From Arthrobacter agilis (GTDB lineage: Bacteria; Actinomycetota; Actinomycetes; Actinomycetales; Micrococcaceae), in NCBI RefSeq assembly GCF_006494655.1, contig NZ_VHIM01000006.1, forward strand, positions 1 to 64,000: a stretch of DNA of 64,000 nt, in the 5' to 3' direction. The first letter of the stretch is position 1. Every line of letters starts with the position of its first letter. The position numbers and the translations under genes are program-made. This document shows positions 9,037 to 18,389 of the stretch, piece after piece. The notes under the pieces were generated by a model that saw only the letters and a program-made list of their open reading frames with translations, was not told where the DNA came from and ran no database searches.

Positions 9037-9863
9037 GAACCGTTCCCCTTCGTCGTCCCGCCGGTCATCCCGTCAGGTGTCCCGCCGGTCGTTCCGTCAG
9101 GTGTCCCGCCCGGCTCGTGGTCGCCGGACTGGAAATCGCGTCCCGTGGGCTTCTGCTGCTTCGCTGCCGGGTCCCAGCGCTCGGCCGGTACCGGCTCGCC
9201 GCGCAGCTCCGCGAGGAGCTCCGTGATGGCATCGATGATGCGGTCGGTCGCGGCGTCGAGGGTGGCGCGGGTCAGCGGAGCATCCCGGAAGTCGCTGAGG
9301 TCCACCGGATCACCGACGAGGACGCGGGAGGTCTTGCGCGGAACGAGGTGGAACCGCTTCGCGTACCGCGGGAAGACCTCATGGGCGCCCCACTGCGCGA
9401 TCGGTACCACGGGCGCTCCGGTCTGCAGTGCCAGCCGGGCAGCGCCCGTGCGGCCCTTCATGGGCCACATGCCGGGATCGCGGGTGAGCGTGCCCTCGGG
9501 GTAGATGATGATCCCGCCGCCGTCGGCCAGCACGTCGCGCGCCGCCTCGAGCGAGCGGTTCGCGCCGGAGGTGCTTCGCTCGACGGGCACCTGGCGGATC
9601 ACCCGGAGGATGGACCCGATGACGGGCACCGAGAACAGGGACGCCTTCGCCATGAAGTGCGGCATGACCCCCTGGTTGTACAGGAAGTGCCCCACCACGA
9701 CCGGGTCGATCTCCGTGACGTGGTTCGGGCACACGATCATGCCTGTTCCCCGCGGCAGACGCTCCTGCCCCCGCCATTCCTTGGCCATCATGGCGTTCAT
9801 GACCGGCCTCACCCACGAGGCGAGGAAGGTGAACATGGCGCGTGAGCCCCTGGGCTCCCCCAT
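9033..9863 (-). CDS. plsC: 1-acyl-sn-glycerol-3-phosphate acyltransferase (PlsC family)
   Basis: Transfers an acyl chain to lysophosphatidate to form phosphatidate at the membrane. The HX4D catalytic motif is N-H-V-T-E-I-D near residues 47-53; the second block is IIYPEGTLTRDP near residue 130. The ATG at 9861-9863, 4 nt after the murA stop, gives 276 residues; an in-frame ATG nine codons later (9836) with AGGGG upstream is an alternative. The C-terminal 40 residues are Gly/Thr/Pro-rich and encoded by a short tandem DNA repeat, not part of the enzyme fold. Its stop overlaps the gpsA start. Confidence 0.9.
   Translation of the reverse strand: MGEPRGSRAMFTFLASWVRPVMNAMMAKEWRGQERLPRGTGMIVCPNHVTEIDPVVVGHFLYNQGVMPHFMAKASLFSVPVIGSILRVIRQVPVERSTSGANRSLEAARDVLADGGGIIIYPEGTLTRDPGMWPMKGRTGAARLALQTGAPVVPIAQWGAHEVFPRYAKRFHLVPRKTSRVLVGDPVDLSDFRDAPLTRATLDAATDRIIDAITELLAELRGEPVPAERWDPAAKQQKPTGRDFQSGDHEPGGTPDGTTGGTPDGMTGGTTKGNGS
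9055..9110. repeat. 24-bp tandem repeat in the plsC 3' end
   Basis: Two near-identical 24-bp units (9055-9078 and 9079-9102, differing at two bases) plus the first 8 bp of a third. They encode a repeating Gly-Gly-Thr-Pro-Asp-Gly tail of PlsC. The unit length is a multiple of three, so copy-number change would keep the frame. Confidence 0.85.
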
Positions 9864-9867
9864 GCGC

Positions 9868-11217
9868 CTAGGCGGGTGCCACGGTGGCCGCCGGGGCATC
9901 CCCCGTGACATCGAAGTCGGCGCCCAGTCCCTCGAGCTTGTCCTGGAAGCGCTCGTACCCGCGGTTGATCAGCTCGATCCCGGTGACGCGCGAGACGCCG
10001 TCGGCCGCGAGGGCCGCGATGAGGTGGCTGAATCCGCCGCGAAGGTCGGGGATGTCGATGTCCGCGCCACGGAGCTGCGTCGGCCCGGAGATGACGGCGG
10101 AGTGCAGGAAGTTGCGCTGGCCGAAGCGGCACGGCACGCTGCCGAGGCACTCGCGGTGCACCTGGATGTTGGCCCCCATGCGGATCAGCGCCTCCGTGAA
10201 GCCGAACCGCTGCTCGTACACCGTCTCGTGGACGATCGAGACGCCGGCCGCCTGCGTGAGCGCGACGACGAGCGGCTGCTGCCAGTCGGTCATGAACCCC
10301 GGATGCACGTCGGTCTCGAGGACGAGCGGCGAGAGGTCCCCGCCCGGGTGGTAGAAGCGGATGCCGTCGTCGTCGACGTCGAAGGCGCCGCCGATCTTGC
10401 GGTAGGTGTTGAGGAAGGCCGTGAGATCGAGCTGGCGCGCGCCCTCGACGTAGATGTCACCCCGGGTGACGAGGGCGGCGGACGCCCAGGATGCCGTCTC
10501 GTTGCGATCGGAGATGGCCTTGTGGTTGTAGCCGGTCAGCTCCCGCACGCCCTCGATGCGGATCACGCGGTCCGTCTGCACCGTGATGATCGCGCCCATC
10601 TTCTGCAGCACGGCGATGAGGTCCATGATCTCGGGTTCGACGGCGGCACCCGAGAGCTCGGTGATGCCGTCGGCGCGGATGGCGGTGAGGAGCACCTGCT
10701 CCGTCGCCCCGACGCTGGGGTACGGCAGGGTCAGTTTCGCGCCGTGCAGTCCCTTGGGTGCCGAGATGGAGATGCCGCCCGGGCGCTTGTCCACGACGGC
10801 GCCGAAGTTGCGGAGCACTTCGAGGTGGTAGTCGATCGGGCGGTCGCCGATCTTGCACCCACCGAGGTCGGGGATGAAGGCCTCGCCGATGCTGTGCATG
10901 AGGGGGCCGCAGAAGAGGATGGGGATGCGGGAGTCGCCGGCGTGGGCGTCGATGTCCTTCGAGCGGGCCATCTTCGCGTCGCTCGGGTCCATCGTGAGGT
11001 CGCCGGTCACCGGGTCCTTGGTCACCTTCACGCCGTGCAGCTGCAGCAGGCTGGTGACGACGTCGACGTCCTTGATCTCGGGGACGTTCCGGAGCACGGA
11101 CGGCGTGTTGCCGAGGAGCGATGCGACCATGGCCTTCGGCACCAGGTTCTTCGCACCACGGACGGATACCTTGCCCGCCAACGGAATGCCGCCGCGAATG
11201 GTCAGAACGCTACCCAT
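9868..11217 (-). CDS. murA: UDP-N-acetylglucosamine 1-carboxyvinyltransferase
   Basis: First committed step of peptidoglycan synthesis: transfer of enolpyruvate from PEP to UDP-GlcNAc. 449 residues, somewhat longer than the E. coli enzyme (419). The N-terminal substrate residues Lys23-Asn24 are in GAKNLVPKA. The catalytic loop is LGGCKIGDRP with Cys121, the residue alkylated by fosfomycin in sensitive enzymes; Mycobacterium has Asp there. First gene of the murA-plsC-gpsA-ddl chain, preceded by a 223-bp spacer from leuD. Confidence 0.96.
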   Translation of the reverse strand: MGSVLTIRGGIPLAGKVSVRGAKNLVPKAMVASLLGNTPSVLRNVPEIKDVDVVTSLLQLHGVKVTKDPVTGDLTMDPSDAKMARSKDIDAHAGDSRIPILFCGPLMHSIGEAFIPDLGGCKIGDRPIDYHLEVLRNFGAVVDKRPGGISISAPKGLHGAKLTLPYPSVGATEQVLLTAIRADGITELSGAAVEPEIMDLIAVLQKMGAIITVQTDRVIRIEGVRELTGYNHKAISDRNETASWASAALVTRGDIYVEGARQLDLTAFLNTYRKIGGAFDVDDDGIRFYHPGGDLSPLVLETDVHPGFMTDWQQPLVVALTQAAGVSIVHETVYEQRFGFTEALIRMGANIQVHRECLGSVPCRFGQRNFLHSAVISGPTQLRGADIDIPDLRGGFSHLIAALAADGVSRVTGIELINRGYERFQDKLEGLGADFDVTGDAPAATVAPA

Positions 11218-11440
11218 GAATACCTATTTTCCTTCTACGTTGAACCCCCGCGGACGCGAAATTACTCGTTCCAAGCATAGAAGCACCACGGGGTAGACAG
11301 AAATACAAGGGTACGACGCGCACTCCCTGTTCCCCGAGACCAACTCCCGCAGGTGCGTCGGCATTCCTGCGTGTCGACGCACGGCAGGTGATGTGCATGA
11401 CACCCCCGCCCCGGCACGGAACGACGGAGGCGCCGGGTCG

Positions 11441-12040
11441 TCAGGTGCGGACTGGTTGGGTGGTCGGCTTGTAGGCGGCGCGCTCGGCCTCGAACGCCGT
11501 GATGTGCTCCTCCTGGCGCAGGGTCAGACCGATGTCGTCCAGCCCCTCCAGGAGCCTCCAGCGCGTGTAGTCGTCGATCTGGAAGGGTGCGCTGACCGAT
11601 CCGCACTGGACGCTGCGCGCCTCCAGGTCCACGGTGACCATGGTGCCGGGCTCGTTCTCCAGCACCTTCCAGATGAGCTCGATGTCGTCCTGCGCCACCT
11701 GCGCGGCGACGAGACCCTGCTTGCCGGAGTTGCCGCGGAAGATGTCCGCGAAGCGTGAGGACAGGACCGCCCGGAACCCGTAGTCCTTCAGGGCCCAGAC
11801 GGCGTGCTCGCGCGAGGAGCCGGTGCCGAAGTCGGGCCCAGCGACGAGGACCGACCCGCGCGAGTACGGCTCGCGGTTCAGGATGAACGAGCCCTCCTTG
11901 CGCCAGCCCGCGAAGAGGGCGTCCTCGAAGCCTGACCGCGTGATCCGCTTCAGATACACCGCGGGGATGATCTGGTCGGTGTCGATGTTGCTCTGGCGCA
12001 GCGGGACACCGATGCCGGTGTGGGTGGTGATCTTCTCCAT
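11441..12040 (-). CDS. leuD: 3-isopropylmalate dehydratase small subunit
   Basis: Swivel-domain subunit of isopropylmalate isomerase in leucine synthesis, partner of LeuC. 199 residues. The start at 12040 ([16 protein letters not shown]) has AGGAG upstream. Signature [15 protein letters not shown] and [17 protein letters not shown] are intact. It follows leuC by 10 nt, so the two subunits are co-transcribed. Confidence 0.96.
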   Translation of the reverse strand: MEKITTHTGIGVPLRQSNIDTDQIIPAVYLKRITRSGFEDALFAGWRKEGSFILNREPYSRGSVLVAGPDFGTGSSREHAVWALKDYGFRAVLSSRFADIFRGNSGKQGLVAAQVAQDDIELIWKVLENEPGTMVTVDLEARSVQCGSVSAPFQIDDYTRWRLLEGLDDIGLTLRQEEHITAFEAERAAYKPTTQPVRT

Positions 12041-12050
12041 GGCGAGGCTC

Positions 12051-13541
12051 CTAGGCGGCGGGGACGGCGGGGGTGTCGGACGCTGGACCGGATGCAGCTG
12101 CGGGCCGGTCGGCACCGCCCGGACACGGGTCGAGGTCCGACGGCGAACTCAGCGTTCCGCGGACCGCCGTGGCCGCGGCGACGACCGGTGAGACCAGGTG
12201 CGTCCGCCCGCCCTTGCCCTGCCGGCCCTCGAAGTTGCGGTTCGACGTCGACGCGCAGCGCTCCCCCGGTGCCAGCTGGTCCGGGTTCATCCCGAGGCAC
12301 ATGGAGCAGCCGGCGAAGCGCCACTCCGCGCCGAAGTCCTTGAACACGCGGTCCAGGCCCTCGGCCTCGGCCTGCAGGCGGACGCGTGCCGAGCCCGGCA
12401 CCACCATCATGCGGATGTCCGGATCCTTCTCGCGGCCGCGGATGATGTCGGCCGCGATGCGGAGGTCCTCGATACGGCTGTTGGTGCAGGAGCCGAGGAA
12501 GACGGTGTCCACCCGGATGTCCTTCATGGGAGTTCCCGCGTCGAGGGCCATGTACTCCAGCGCGCGGTTGCAGGCCGCCTTGTCGTTCTCGTCGGCGAAA
12601 TCATCGGGTGACGGCACGGACTGCGAGAGGGAGACGCCCTGGCCCGGGTTCGTGCCCCACGTGACGAACGGCTCGAGCTCGTTCGCGTCGAGGAAGACCT
12701 CGGCGTCGAAGACGGCGTCGTCGTCCGTGCGCAGCTCCCGCCAGTCGGCGACGGCGGCATCCCAGTCCGCGCCCTGCGGGGCGTGCGGGCGGCCCTCGAG
12801 GTACGCGAAGGTGGTCTCGTCCGGGGCCACCATGCCGGCGCGGGCTCCGGCCTCAATGGACATGTTGCAGATGGTCATGCGCGCCTCCATCGAGAGCGCG
12901 CGGATCGCGGAGCCGCGGTACTCGAGCACATAGCCCTGGCCACCGCCGGTGCCGATCTTCGCAATGACGGCCAGGATGATGTCCTTGGACGTGACGCCCG
13001 GCTTCAATGTTCCCTCGACCGTGATGCCCATGGTCCTGAAGGGCTTCAGGGAGAGCGTCTGCGTGGCCATCACGTGCTCCACCTCGGAAGTACCGATGCC
13101 CATGGCCAGTGCGCCGAAGGCGCCGTGCGTGGAGGTGTGGGAGTCGCCGCACACCACGGTGAGTCCCGGTTGCGTCAGGCCGAGCTGCGGGCCCACCACA
13201 TGGACGATCCCCTGCTCGACGTCTCCCAGCGAGTGGAGACGCACGCCGAACTCCCGGCAGTTGGCGCGCAGGGTCTCGATCTGCGTCCGGCTCGTGAGAT
13301 CCGCGATCGGCTTGTCGATGTCGAGGGTGGGCGTGTTGTGGTCCTCCGTCGCGATCGTCAGGTCGGGGCGTCGGAGGGGGCGGCCGGCGAGGCGAAGGCC
13401 CTCGAAGGCCTGGGGTGACGTCACCTCGTGCACGAGGTGCAGGTCGATGTAGAGGAGATCGGGCTGAGCCTCGGAACCGACGACCTCGCCCTTGCGGACC
13501 ACGTGCGCGTCCCAGACCTTCTCTGCCAGTGTCTTGCCCAT
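12051..13541 (-). CDS. leuC: 3-isopropylmalate dehydratase large subunit
   Basis: Aconitase-superfamily subunit carrying the 4Fe-4S cluster; isomerises 2- to 3-isopropylmalate. The cluster cysteines are in GSCTNSR and [13 protein letters not shown]; the substrate block [14 protein letters not shown] is intact. The start at 13541 ([15 protein letters not shown]) is preceded by AGAAGGA. 496 residues, with a short Pro/Ala-rich C-terminal extension. It is transcribed divergently from ndgR, whose palindrome lies 115-131 nt upstream of the leuC start. Confidence 0.97.
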   Translation of the reverse strand: MGKTLAEKVWDAHVVRKGEVVGSEAQPDLLYIDLHLVHEVTSPQAFEGLRLAGRPLRRPDLTIATEDHNTPTLDIDKPIADLTSRTQIETLRANCREFGVRLHSLGDVEQGIVHVVGPQLGLTQPGLTVVCGDSHTSTHGAFGALAMGIGTSEVEHVMATQTLSLKPFRTMGITVEGTLKPGVTSKDIILAVIAKIGTGGGQGYVLEYRGSAIRALSMEARMTICNMSIEAGARAGMVAPDETTFAYLEGRPHAPQGADWDAAVADWRELRTDDDAVFDAEVFLDANELEPFVTWGTNPGQGVSLSQSVPSPDDFADENDKAACNRALEYMALDAGTPMKDIRVDTVFLGSCTNSRIEDLRIAADIIRGREKDPDIRMMVVPGSARVRLQAEAEGLDRVFKDFGAEWRFAGCSMCLGMNPDQLAPGERCASTSNRNFEGRQGKGGRTHLVSPVVAAATAVRGTLSSPSDLDPCPGGADRPAAASGPASDTPAVPAA

Positions 13542-13651
13542 GACGGTCGTCCTTCTCTGTTCCTCGGTGCCGCGCCGGGTTGGCGGCTCCTGCTGAACCA
13601 ACGGTGAGGACAACTCAACCAGTGGCCCCGGCCGAGTGCCAGCCGACCGGC

Positions 13652-13680
13652 TTGCGTCTCAGATAATGAGACTGCAATAT
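13652..13680 (+). promoter_or_regulatory. ndgR promoter, probably giving a leaderless mRNA
   Basis: TTGCGT (13652-13657) and CAATAT (13675-13680) are 17 nt apart, and the hexamer ends six bases before the ATG at 13687. There is no ribosome-binding site. The operator sits inside the promoter. Confidence 0.55.
13656..13672. promoter_or_regulatory. NdgR/LtbR operator palindrome
   Basis: GTCTCA-GATAA-TGAGAC is a perfect 6-5-6 dyad in the ndgR/leuC intergenic region, overlapping the spacer of the candidate ndgR promoter. IclR regulators bind palindromes of this size. LtbR/NdgR orthologues are known to repress leuCD and their own gene in other actinobacteria. Binding to this exact site is inferred. 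Confidence 0.7.
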
Positions 13681-13686
13681 CATCCT

Positions 13687-14406
13687 ATGGACAATTCTAG
13701 CGGCGTCGGCGTGATCGACAAGGCCGCCCTCGTGCTCGACGCCCTCGAGGCGGGGCCCACCACCCTCGCCCAGCTCGTCGCCTCGACGGGACTCGCCCGA
13801 CCGACGGTCCACCGGCTGGCCCTGGCGCTGGCGCACCACCGGCTCGTCGGACGGGACATGCAGGGGCGGTTCGTCCTCGGCAGCAGACTCGTGGAGCTCG
13901 CGTCCGCCGCGGGTGAGGACCGCCTGATCGCCGCGGCGGGACCCGTGCTGCTGAGCCTGCGGGACGCCACCGGTGAGAGCGCCCAGCTGTTCCGCCGGCA
14001 GGGCGAGTGGCGCGTCTGCGTGGCATCGGCCGAACGACCCGTGGGCCTGCGCGACACCATCCCTGTGGGCACCCAGCTGTCCATGCGGGCGGGCTCGGCG
14101 GCGCAGTGCCTCCTGGCCTGGGAAGACCACGACCGCCTCCTGAAGGGCCTGCAGAACGCACGCTTCACGCCCACGGTCCTTGCCGGCGTCCGGCGCCGCG
14201 GGTGGGCGCAGAGCCTCGGCGAACGGGAAGCGGGCGTGGCGTCGGTGTCCGCCCCCGTGCGGGGCCCTTCCGGCCGGGTCATCGCGGCCGTCTCGATCTC
14301 CGGTCCCATGGAGCGCCTCACGCGGCAGCCGGGCCGCATCCATGCGGAGGTCGTCTCGGACGCGGCGAAGCAGCTGACCCTCGCCGTCGCGAAGGCCGCG
14401 GACTGA
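13687..14406 (+). CDS. ndgR: IclR-family regulator NdgR/LtbR (branched-chain amino acid control)
   Basis: A 239-residue IclR regulator: N-terminal winged helix (about 10-70, with LAQLVASTGLARPTVHRLA) and C-terminal effector domain. The sequence, the start MDNSSGVGVIDKAALVLDAL, and its divergent position to leuCD match the NdgR (Streptomyces) / LtbR (Corynebacterium) group, which controls leucine and other amino-acid genes. The start at 13687 follows a -10-like hexamer by six bases (leaderless). An upstream in-frame ATG at 13636 would put the operator inside the coding sequence and is disfavoured. Confidence 0.9.
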   Translation: MDNSSGVGVIDKAALVLDALEAGPTTLAQLVASTGLARPTVHRLALALAHHRLVGRDMQGRFVLGSRLVELASAAGEDRLIAAAGPVLLSLRDATGESAQLFRRQGEWRVCVASAERPVGLRDTIPVGTQLSMRAGSAAQCLLAWEDHDRLLKGLQNARFTPTVLAGVRRRGWAQSLGEREAGVASVSAPVRGPSGRVIAAVSISGPMERLTRQPGRIHAEVVSDAAKQLTLAVAKAAD

Positions 14407-14407
14407 C

Positions 14408-15037
14408 ATGGGCGCGCGACCTTCGGGCGACCGCCGGCAGGACGATCACGACGAGCCGCCCCGCACGGCCTGCCGCTTCGCCGTCTTCCTCCGTGGAGTG
14501 AACGTGGGCGGCATCACCGTGCGGATGGCGGACCTCCGCGAACTCCTGGAAGAGCTCCCCGTCCGGGACGTCAGGACCGTCCTGGCGAGCGGCAACGTGA
14601 CGTGCACTTCGGAGCTTGACGCGGCAGCCCTCAAGGCCGCAGTCGAGGATTCCCTGAGCCACCGGTTCGGCTACGAGGCGTGGGTGATCGTGGTGGCCCA
14701 CGAGGATCTTCGCGCCCTGGCGGCGTCGGTCCCCCCGTCGTCCCCGACTCCGGCTCCGACTGCCGGCGGGACCGGGGTACCTGTCCTGCCGGAGCTGCAC
14801 ACCTACGTGACCCTGTTCACGGGCACCGACGAGCGCGATGCCTTCCTGGCCGAGGTCCGGGAGTTCACCGACAGGCCTGTGGGCCTGGACGGAGGCACCG
14901 CCGTCGCCTGGTTCTGCCCGAAGGGCCGCTCCACGGACGTGCCCCTGGCGAAGGTGCTCTCCCGCACCCGGTACGCCGCCGTCTCGACGACCCGGAACCT
15001 GAACACCGTCGAGAAGGTCCTTCGACTGCTCGAGTGA
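14408..15037 (+). CDS. DUF1697 domain protein
   Basis: A 209-residue protein with the DUF1697 pattern: FAVFLRGVNVGG near residue 25, a VLASGNVTCTSE block near 62, and a C-terminal WFCPKGRS-TDVPLAKVLSR region. Function is unknown for the family. The ATG lies 1 nt beyond the ndgR stop, so it is probably co-transcribed, though no role in amino-acid regulation is apparent. A Pro/Thr-rich loop (about residues 110-122) interrupts the domain. Confidence 0.85.
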   Translation: MGARPSGDRRQDDHDEPPRTACRFAVFLRGVNVGGITVRMADLRELLEELPVRDVRTVLASGNVTCTSELDAAALKAAVEDSLSHRFGYEAWVIVVAHEDLRALAASVPPSSPTPAPTAGGTGVPVLPELHTYVTLFTGTDERDAFLAEVREFTDRPVGLDGGTAVAWFCPKGRSTDVPLAKVLSRTRYAAVSTTRNLNTVEKVLRLLE

Positions 15038-15053
15038 CGGGGTGTTCCGGGCG

Positions 15054-17519
15054 TCACTGCAGGTCGCCCGCGACCTCCCTGCTGCGGGTATCGACAGCTG
15101 ACGCCGGGCCCACTGCCGTGTCGGGGTCCTGCCGGAGGAGGAGGTGGAGATCGGTGGGGAGCTGAGCCACACGCGCGCTGAGCCACACGTCGAGTTCGGC
15201 AGCCGGAATGGGCCGGGACATCAGGAATCCCTGCGCGAGGTCACATCCGAACCTGCTGAGCGCCTGGTATGCCTCCGTGTCCTCGACACCCTCGGCCGTC
15301 ATCTCGAGCCCCAGACTGTGCGCCAGGTCGATGGTGGACACCACGAGGGCCGTGGCGCGGGCGTCGTCCATCATGGTGAGGATGAAGGACTTGTCGAGCT
15401 TCAGCTCGTCGATGGGGAACTCGCGCAGGTAGGACAGCGAACTGTAGCCCTTGCCGAAGTCGTCCACCGCGATCCTGACGCCCATGTCCCGCAGCGCTGC
15501 GAGATTGACCGATGCCCGGTGGCGGTCCGCGATCAGGGCGTCCTCGGTGATCTCCAGCACGAGCACCGACGGGGAGAGCCCCCGCGACGCCGTCATAACC
15601 GCTATCTGGGCCGGGAGCCGCGAGTCCATGATGGAACTGACCGCCAGGTTCACCGCCACCGACAAAGTCTCGCCGCGGGCAGCCCAGACCGCCGCGCGAT
15701 CGAGGGCCTGCGCCAAGACGACGTCGGTCAGCGCGGGCAGCAGCCCGGCCTCGTCGAACCGTTTCAGGAAGGTGTCGGGCCCGAGGAGCCCCAGCGTCGG
15801 GTGGTCCCAGCGCACGAGGGCTTCCACACCGCGGACCCCTCCCGTGGCGAGGTCGATCTTCGGCTGGAAGTGAAGAACCAGCTGGTTCTCGGTCAGCGCG
15901 TCGTTCAGGCTCTTCACCGAGTGGAAGTGGAGCGAGAGTCCCTCGGCGGCGCCGTCGGAGTACACGGCGTAGCCGCTATGAGTCGTCTTCGCCGTGTACA
16001 TGGCCATGTCGGCCTTGCGCAGCAGCATGGTGAGGTCCTTCCCCTGATCCGGGAAGCACGCGATGCCGATGCTCGCGTTGACGTGCACGGTGATGCCCCC
16101 CAGATCGTAGGGTTCGGCGAGTGCGGTCCTCAGCTTCTCCGCCACCGAGGCGGCCTGGTCCTGTCCGCAGGCGGCCAGATGCATCACGAACTCGTCGCCC
16201 CCGATGCGGGCGAGCAGATCTGCCGGGCGCAGCTGGGCGGACAGGCGCACGGAGACCTGCGCCAGGAGGGTGTCACCGACGTCGTGGCCGAGGCCGTCGT
16301 TGATCTCCTTGAACTTGTCCAGGTCCAGCAGCAGGACGGCGCTAGGACGCTGGGAGTCCGCCGTGAGCCGTTCTGGCACATCCGTGTAGAAGGCGCGCCT
16401 GTTCGGCAGGCCGGTCAATTCGTCGGTCCGTGCCTGTTCGGTGACCTGTGCCAGCTGGAGCCGTTGACGGAACACGAGCGGCAGTGCCGCAAGTGCCAGC
16501 GTCAGTCCGGCCAGCACGACGGCGAGGACCACGACGCGCTGCTGCGACGCCAGGATCAGGACTCCCAGCCCGGCGAGGGTTGCCACAGCCGGGACGGTCT
16601 GCACTGGAACGGCCAGCCGCTTCCTCGAGTCACTCGGAACGGTCGTGCCCTGGAGCACCGCCCACGCCGCGATCAGCGCCATGCCGATGCCCCACCCCGC
16701 GTCGACCGGCATCCCGACGACATACAAATTGTTCAGTTCCAGCAGGGCGTACACCACATCCGCACCGGTGAAGGTGACCAGACCCAGCACCACGAAGATC
16801 CAGCCTTCACCGGCGGAGAAGCCCGTGGTCGCGGTGACCCCGATGATCGTCGCGACCAGGATGAGATCCATTAAGGGGTAGCCTGCGCCGAGAACGACGG
16901 CCAGGGTCCGCGGGCCGCCGAGCGCCGATTCCAGCAGGGGACCGAGCAGGACGCCGAGAACGGCCGCCGCCCCGAGCGCGCCGACCGCTCCGTCCAGGAC
17001 CACGGGCCAGGTCATGGCCCGCAGCCGGTTCCGGACGATGAAACCGAGGGCCGCCACCATCAGAAGATAGAAGCCCGAGAAGCCGAGATCCGCCGGGGAG
17101 GGGAACGGAACATCGACACCCTGAGCTGTGCGAATGACGTAATGGGTGGTGCCCGCCGCCCAGCAGGACAGGGCGCCGGCCGACAGCATGAGGTCCGGGC
17201 GCCGGCCGCGCGCTCGGATCACCGTGGTCCAGACGGCAAGGGTGGGAAGCCACATGGCCGATAAGCTCAGGACCCCATCGACAAGAGGGCTGAACTCCTC
17301 GGAGCGGCGGGACACCACGGCGAGCGCATACGACCCTGCGACGACGAACATGAGGATCAGGAGCGTCAGTGAGAAGGCACCGATTCCTCGGGTGGAACGC
17401 AAGCCCGCGAGCCCTTCACCTGTGCGCCGTCGTCCGGCTGCGGGCAGGACCTCCTCCTGGACCTGACGGGGGTAGCGGGCTCCGCTCCTGTCAGAGGTCC
17501 AGCCGTTCTTGATCACCAT
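15054..17519 (-). CDS. Membrane GGDEF-EAL protein (cyclic-di-GMP turnover)
   Basis: An 821-residue membrane-anchored protein. About nine hydrophobic segments fill residues 45-345; a GGDEF domain (about 360-520) has an intact active-site GGDEF in RIGGDEFVMH; an EAL domain (about 540-795) has EALVRW, the DDFGKGYSS loop and TAEGVED. Key residues for both diguanylate cyclase and phosphodiesterase activities appear present, so the net direction cannot be predicted. The ATG at 17519 has GGAAGGAA five bases upstream; an upstream in-frame ATG at 17558 lacks this. No ligand-binding domain is recognised in the membrane part. Confidence 0.92.
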   Translation of the reverse strand: MVIKNGWTSDRSGARYPRQVQEEVLPAAGRRRTGEGLAGLRSTRGIGAFSLTLLILMFVVAGSYALAVVSRRSEEFSPLVDGVLSLSAMWLPTLAVWTTVIRARGRRPDLMLSAGALSCWAAGTTHYVIRTAQGVDVPFPSPADLGFSGFYLLMVAALGFIVRNRLRAMTWPVVLDGAVGALGAAAVLGVLLGPLLESALGGPRTLAVVLGAGYPLMDLILVATIIGVTATTGFSAGEGWIFVVLGLVTFTGADVVYALLELNNLYVVGMPVDAGWGIGMALIAAWAVLQGTTVPSDSRKRLAVPVQTVPAVATLAGLGVLILASQQRVVVLAVVLAGLTLALAALPLVFRQRLQLAQVTEQARTDELTGLPNRRAFYTDVPERLTADSQRPSAVLLLDLDKFKEINDGLGHDVGDTLLAQVSVRLSAQLRPADLLARIGGDEFVMHLAACGQDQAASVAEKLRTALAEPYDLGGITVHVNASIGIACFPDQGKDLTMLLRKADMAMYTAKTTHSGYAVYSDGAAEGLSLHFHSVKSLNDALTENQLVLHFQPKIDLATGGVRGVEALVRWDHPTLGLLGPDTFLKRFDEAGLLPALTDVVLAQALDRAAVWAARGETLSVAVNLAVSSIMDSRLPAQIAVMTASRGLSPSVLVLEITEDALIADRHRASVNLAALRDMGVRIAVDDFGKGYSSLSYLREFPIDELKLDKSFILTMMDDARATALVVSTIDLAHSLGLEMTAEGVEDTEAYQALSRFGCDLAQGFLMSRPIPAAELDVWLSARVAQLPTDLHLLLRQDPDTAVGPASAVDTRSREVAGDLQ

Positions 17520-17694
17520 GATTCCTTCCGCGCTCCACGGGGCAGGGAAAGATCCCACCTACCCCTTATCCTTCCTTTCCTGCCCGAAGACCCGCGTCGT
17601 ATCGAGCACGGAAAAGGCGCAAGATTGCGGCAGCTTCACCGCCGAGCCCGCACCCCGATGACCAGCACACCCGTCGACCCACCGAAGGACAGCC

Positions 17695-18339
17695 ATGCGA
17701 CTGATCGCCCAGGATTGCTACCAGCTCGAACACCAGAAGGGTTCGCACGGTTTCGTCGTGGCCGGCGCGGGGCGGGCCGCCGTCATCGATCCGGGCATGA
17801 GCTCAGGACGCGACGCCGTGCTCGCCGAACTGCGCGCCAACGAGGCGACGACGGGCCGGATCACCGACATCGTCCTGACCCACTACGACGCCGACCACGC
17901 ACAGGTGGCACACGAGCTCCAGGCTGCGCTGGGCGCGACCGTGTGGATCGGCGCCGCGGACGCCGATGTTCTGCGCGGGCGCATCGCACCGAAGACCCTG
18001 TTCAGGAAAGTACTCGGCAAGGTGGCGCCGGTGACCCTGCCGTCGGGGGCACGGGAACTGAGCGGTTCGGGCGAGGTGTTCTCCGGGCTCCACTACCTCC
18101 CCACCCCCGGCCACACACCGGGTCACTACGCCTACCAGTGGCGCGGGGTGCTGTTCACGGGTGACGCCGTCCGCGTGGCGTCGGACGGCACGGTGCGCGA
18201 CTTCTTCGCGCCGTTCATCAACGACGGGGCGGTCGCTGCGCGGACCGTGCAGCTCCTGGCGGAACGCATCCGGACCGGGTCCGTCGAGTGGGTGTGCTCG
18301 GGCCATAGTGCGACGGCCAGGACGGCGGCATCCGCCTGA
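17695..18339 (+). CDS. Metallo-beta-lactamase-fold hydrolase
   Basis: A 214-residue MBL-fold protein. The metal motif reads T-H-Y-D-A-D-H near residues 62-68, so the second position of the usual HxHxDH is Asp. Further ligands are GHTPGH near 140 and the Asp in FTGDAV near 158, with a last His in CSGHS near 203. Members hydrolyse varied substrates (glyoxalase II-like, lactonase-like); the substrate is not readable here. AAGGA precedes the start. It is transcribed divergently from the GGDEF-EAL gene. Confidence 0.85.
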   Translation: MRLIAQDCYQLEHQKGSHGFVVAGAGRAAVIDPGMSSGRDAVLAELRANEATTGRITDIVLTHYDADHAQVAHELQAALGATVWIGAADADVLRGRIAPKTLFRKVLGKVAPVTLPSGARELSGSGEVFSGLHYLPTPGHTPGHYAYQWRGVLFTGDAVRVASDGTVRDFFAPFINDGAVAARTVQLLAERIRTGSVEWVCSGHSATARTAASA

Positions 18340-18389
18340 CGCGCGGGCCGCTTCCCGTCTCCGCGTGACCCACGGACCGCGTTCCGGCG

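Noticed and set aside
11218-11440. Possible RNA or small gene between murA and leuD
   Set aside because: Only a 7-bp TGCGTCG/CGACGCA pairing and no coding frame with a ribosome site were found.
13615-13680. Short minus-strand frame upstream of leuC as a leucine leader peptide
   Set aside because: It has only two leucine codons, not clustered, and no terminator follows before leuC; the NdgR palindrome explains the region better.
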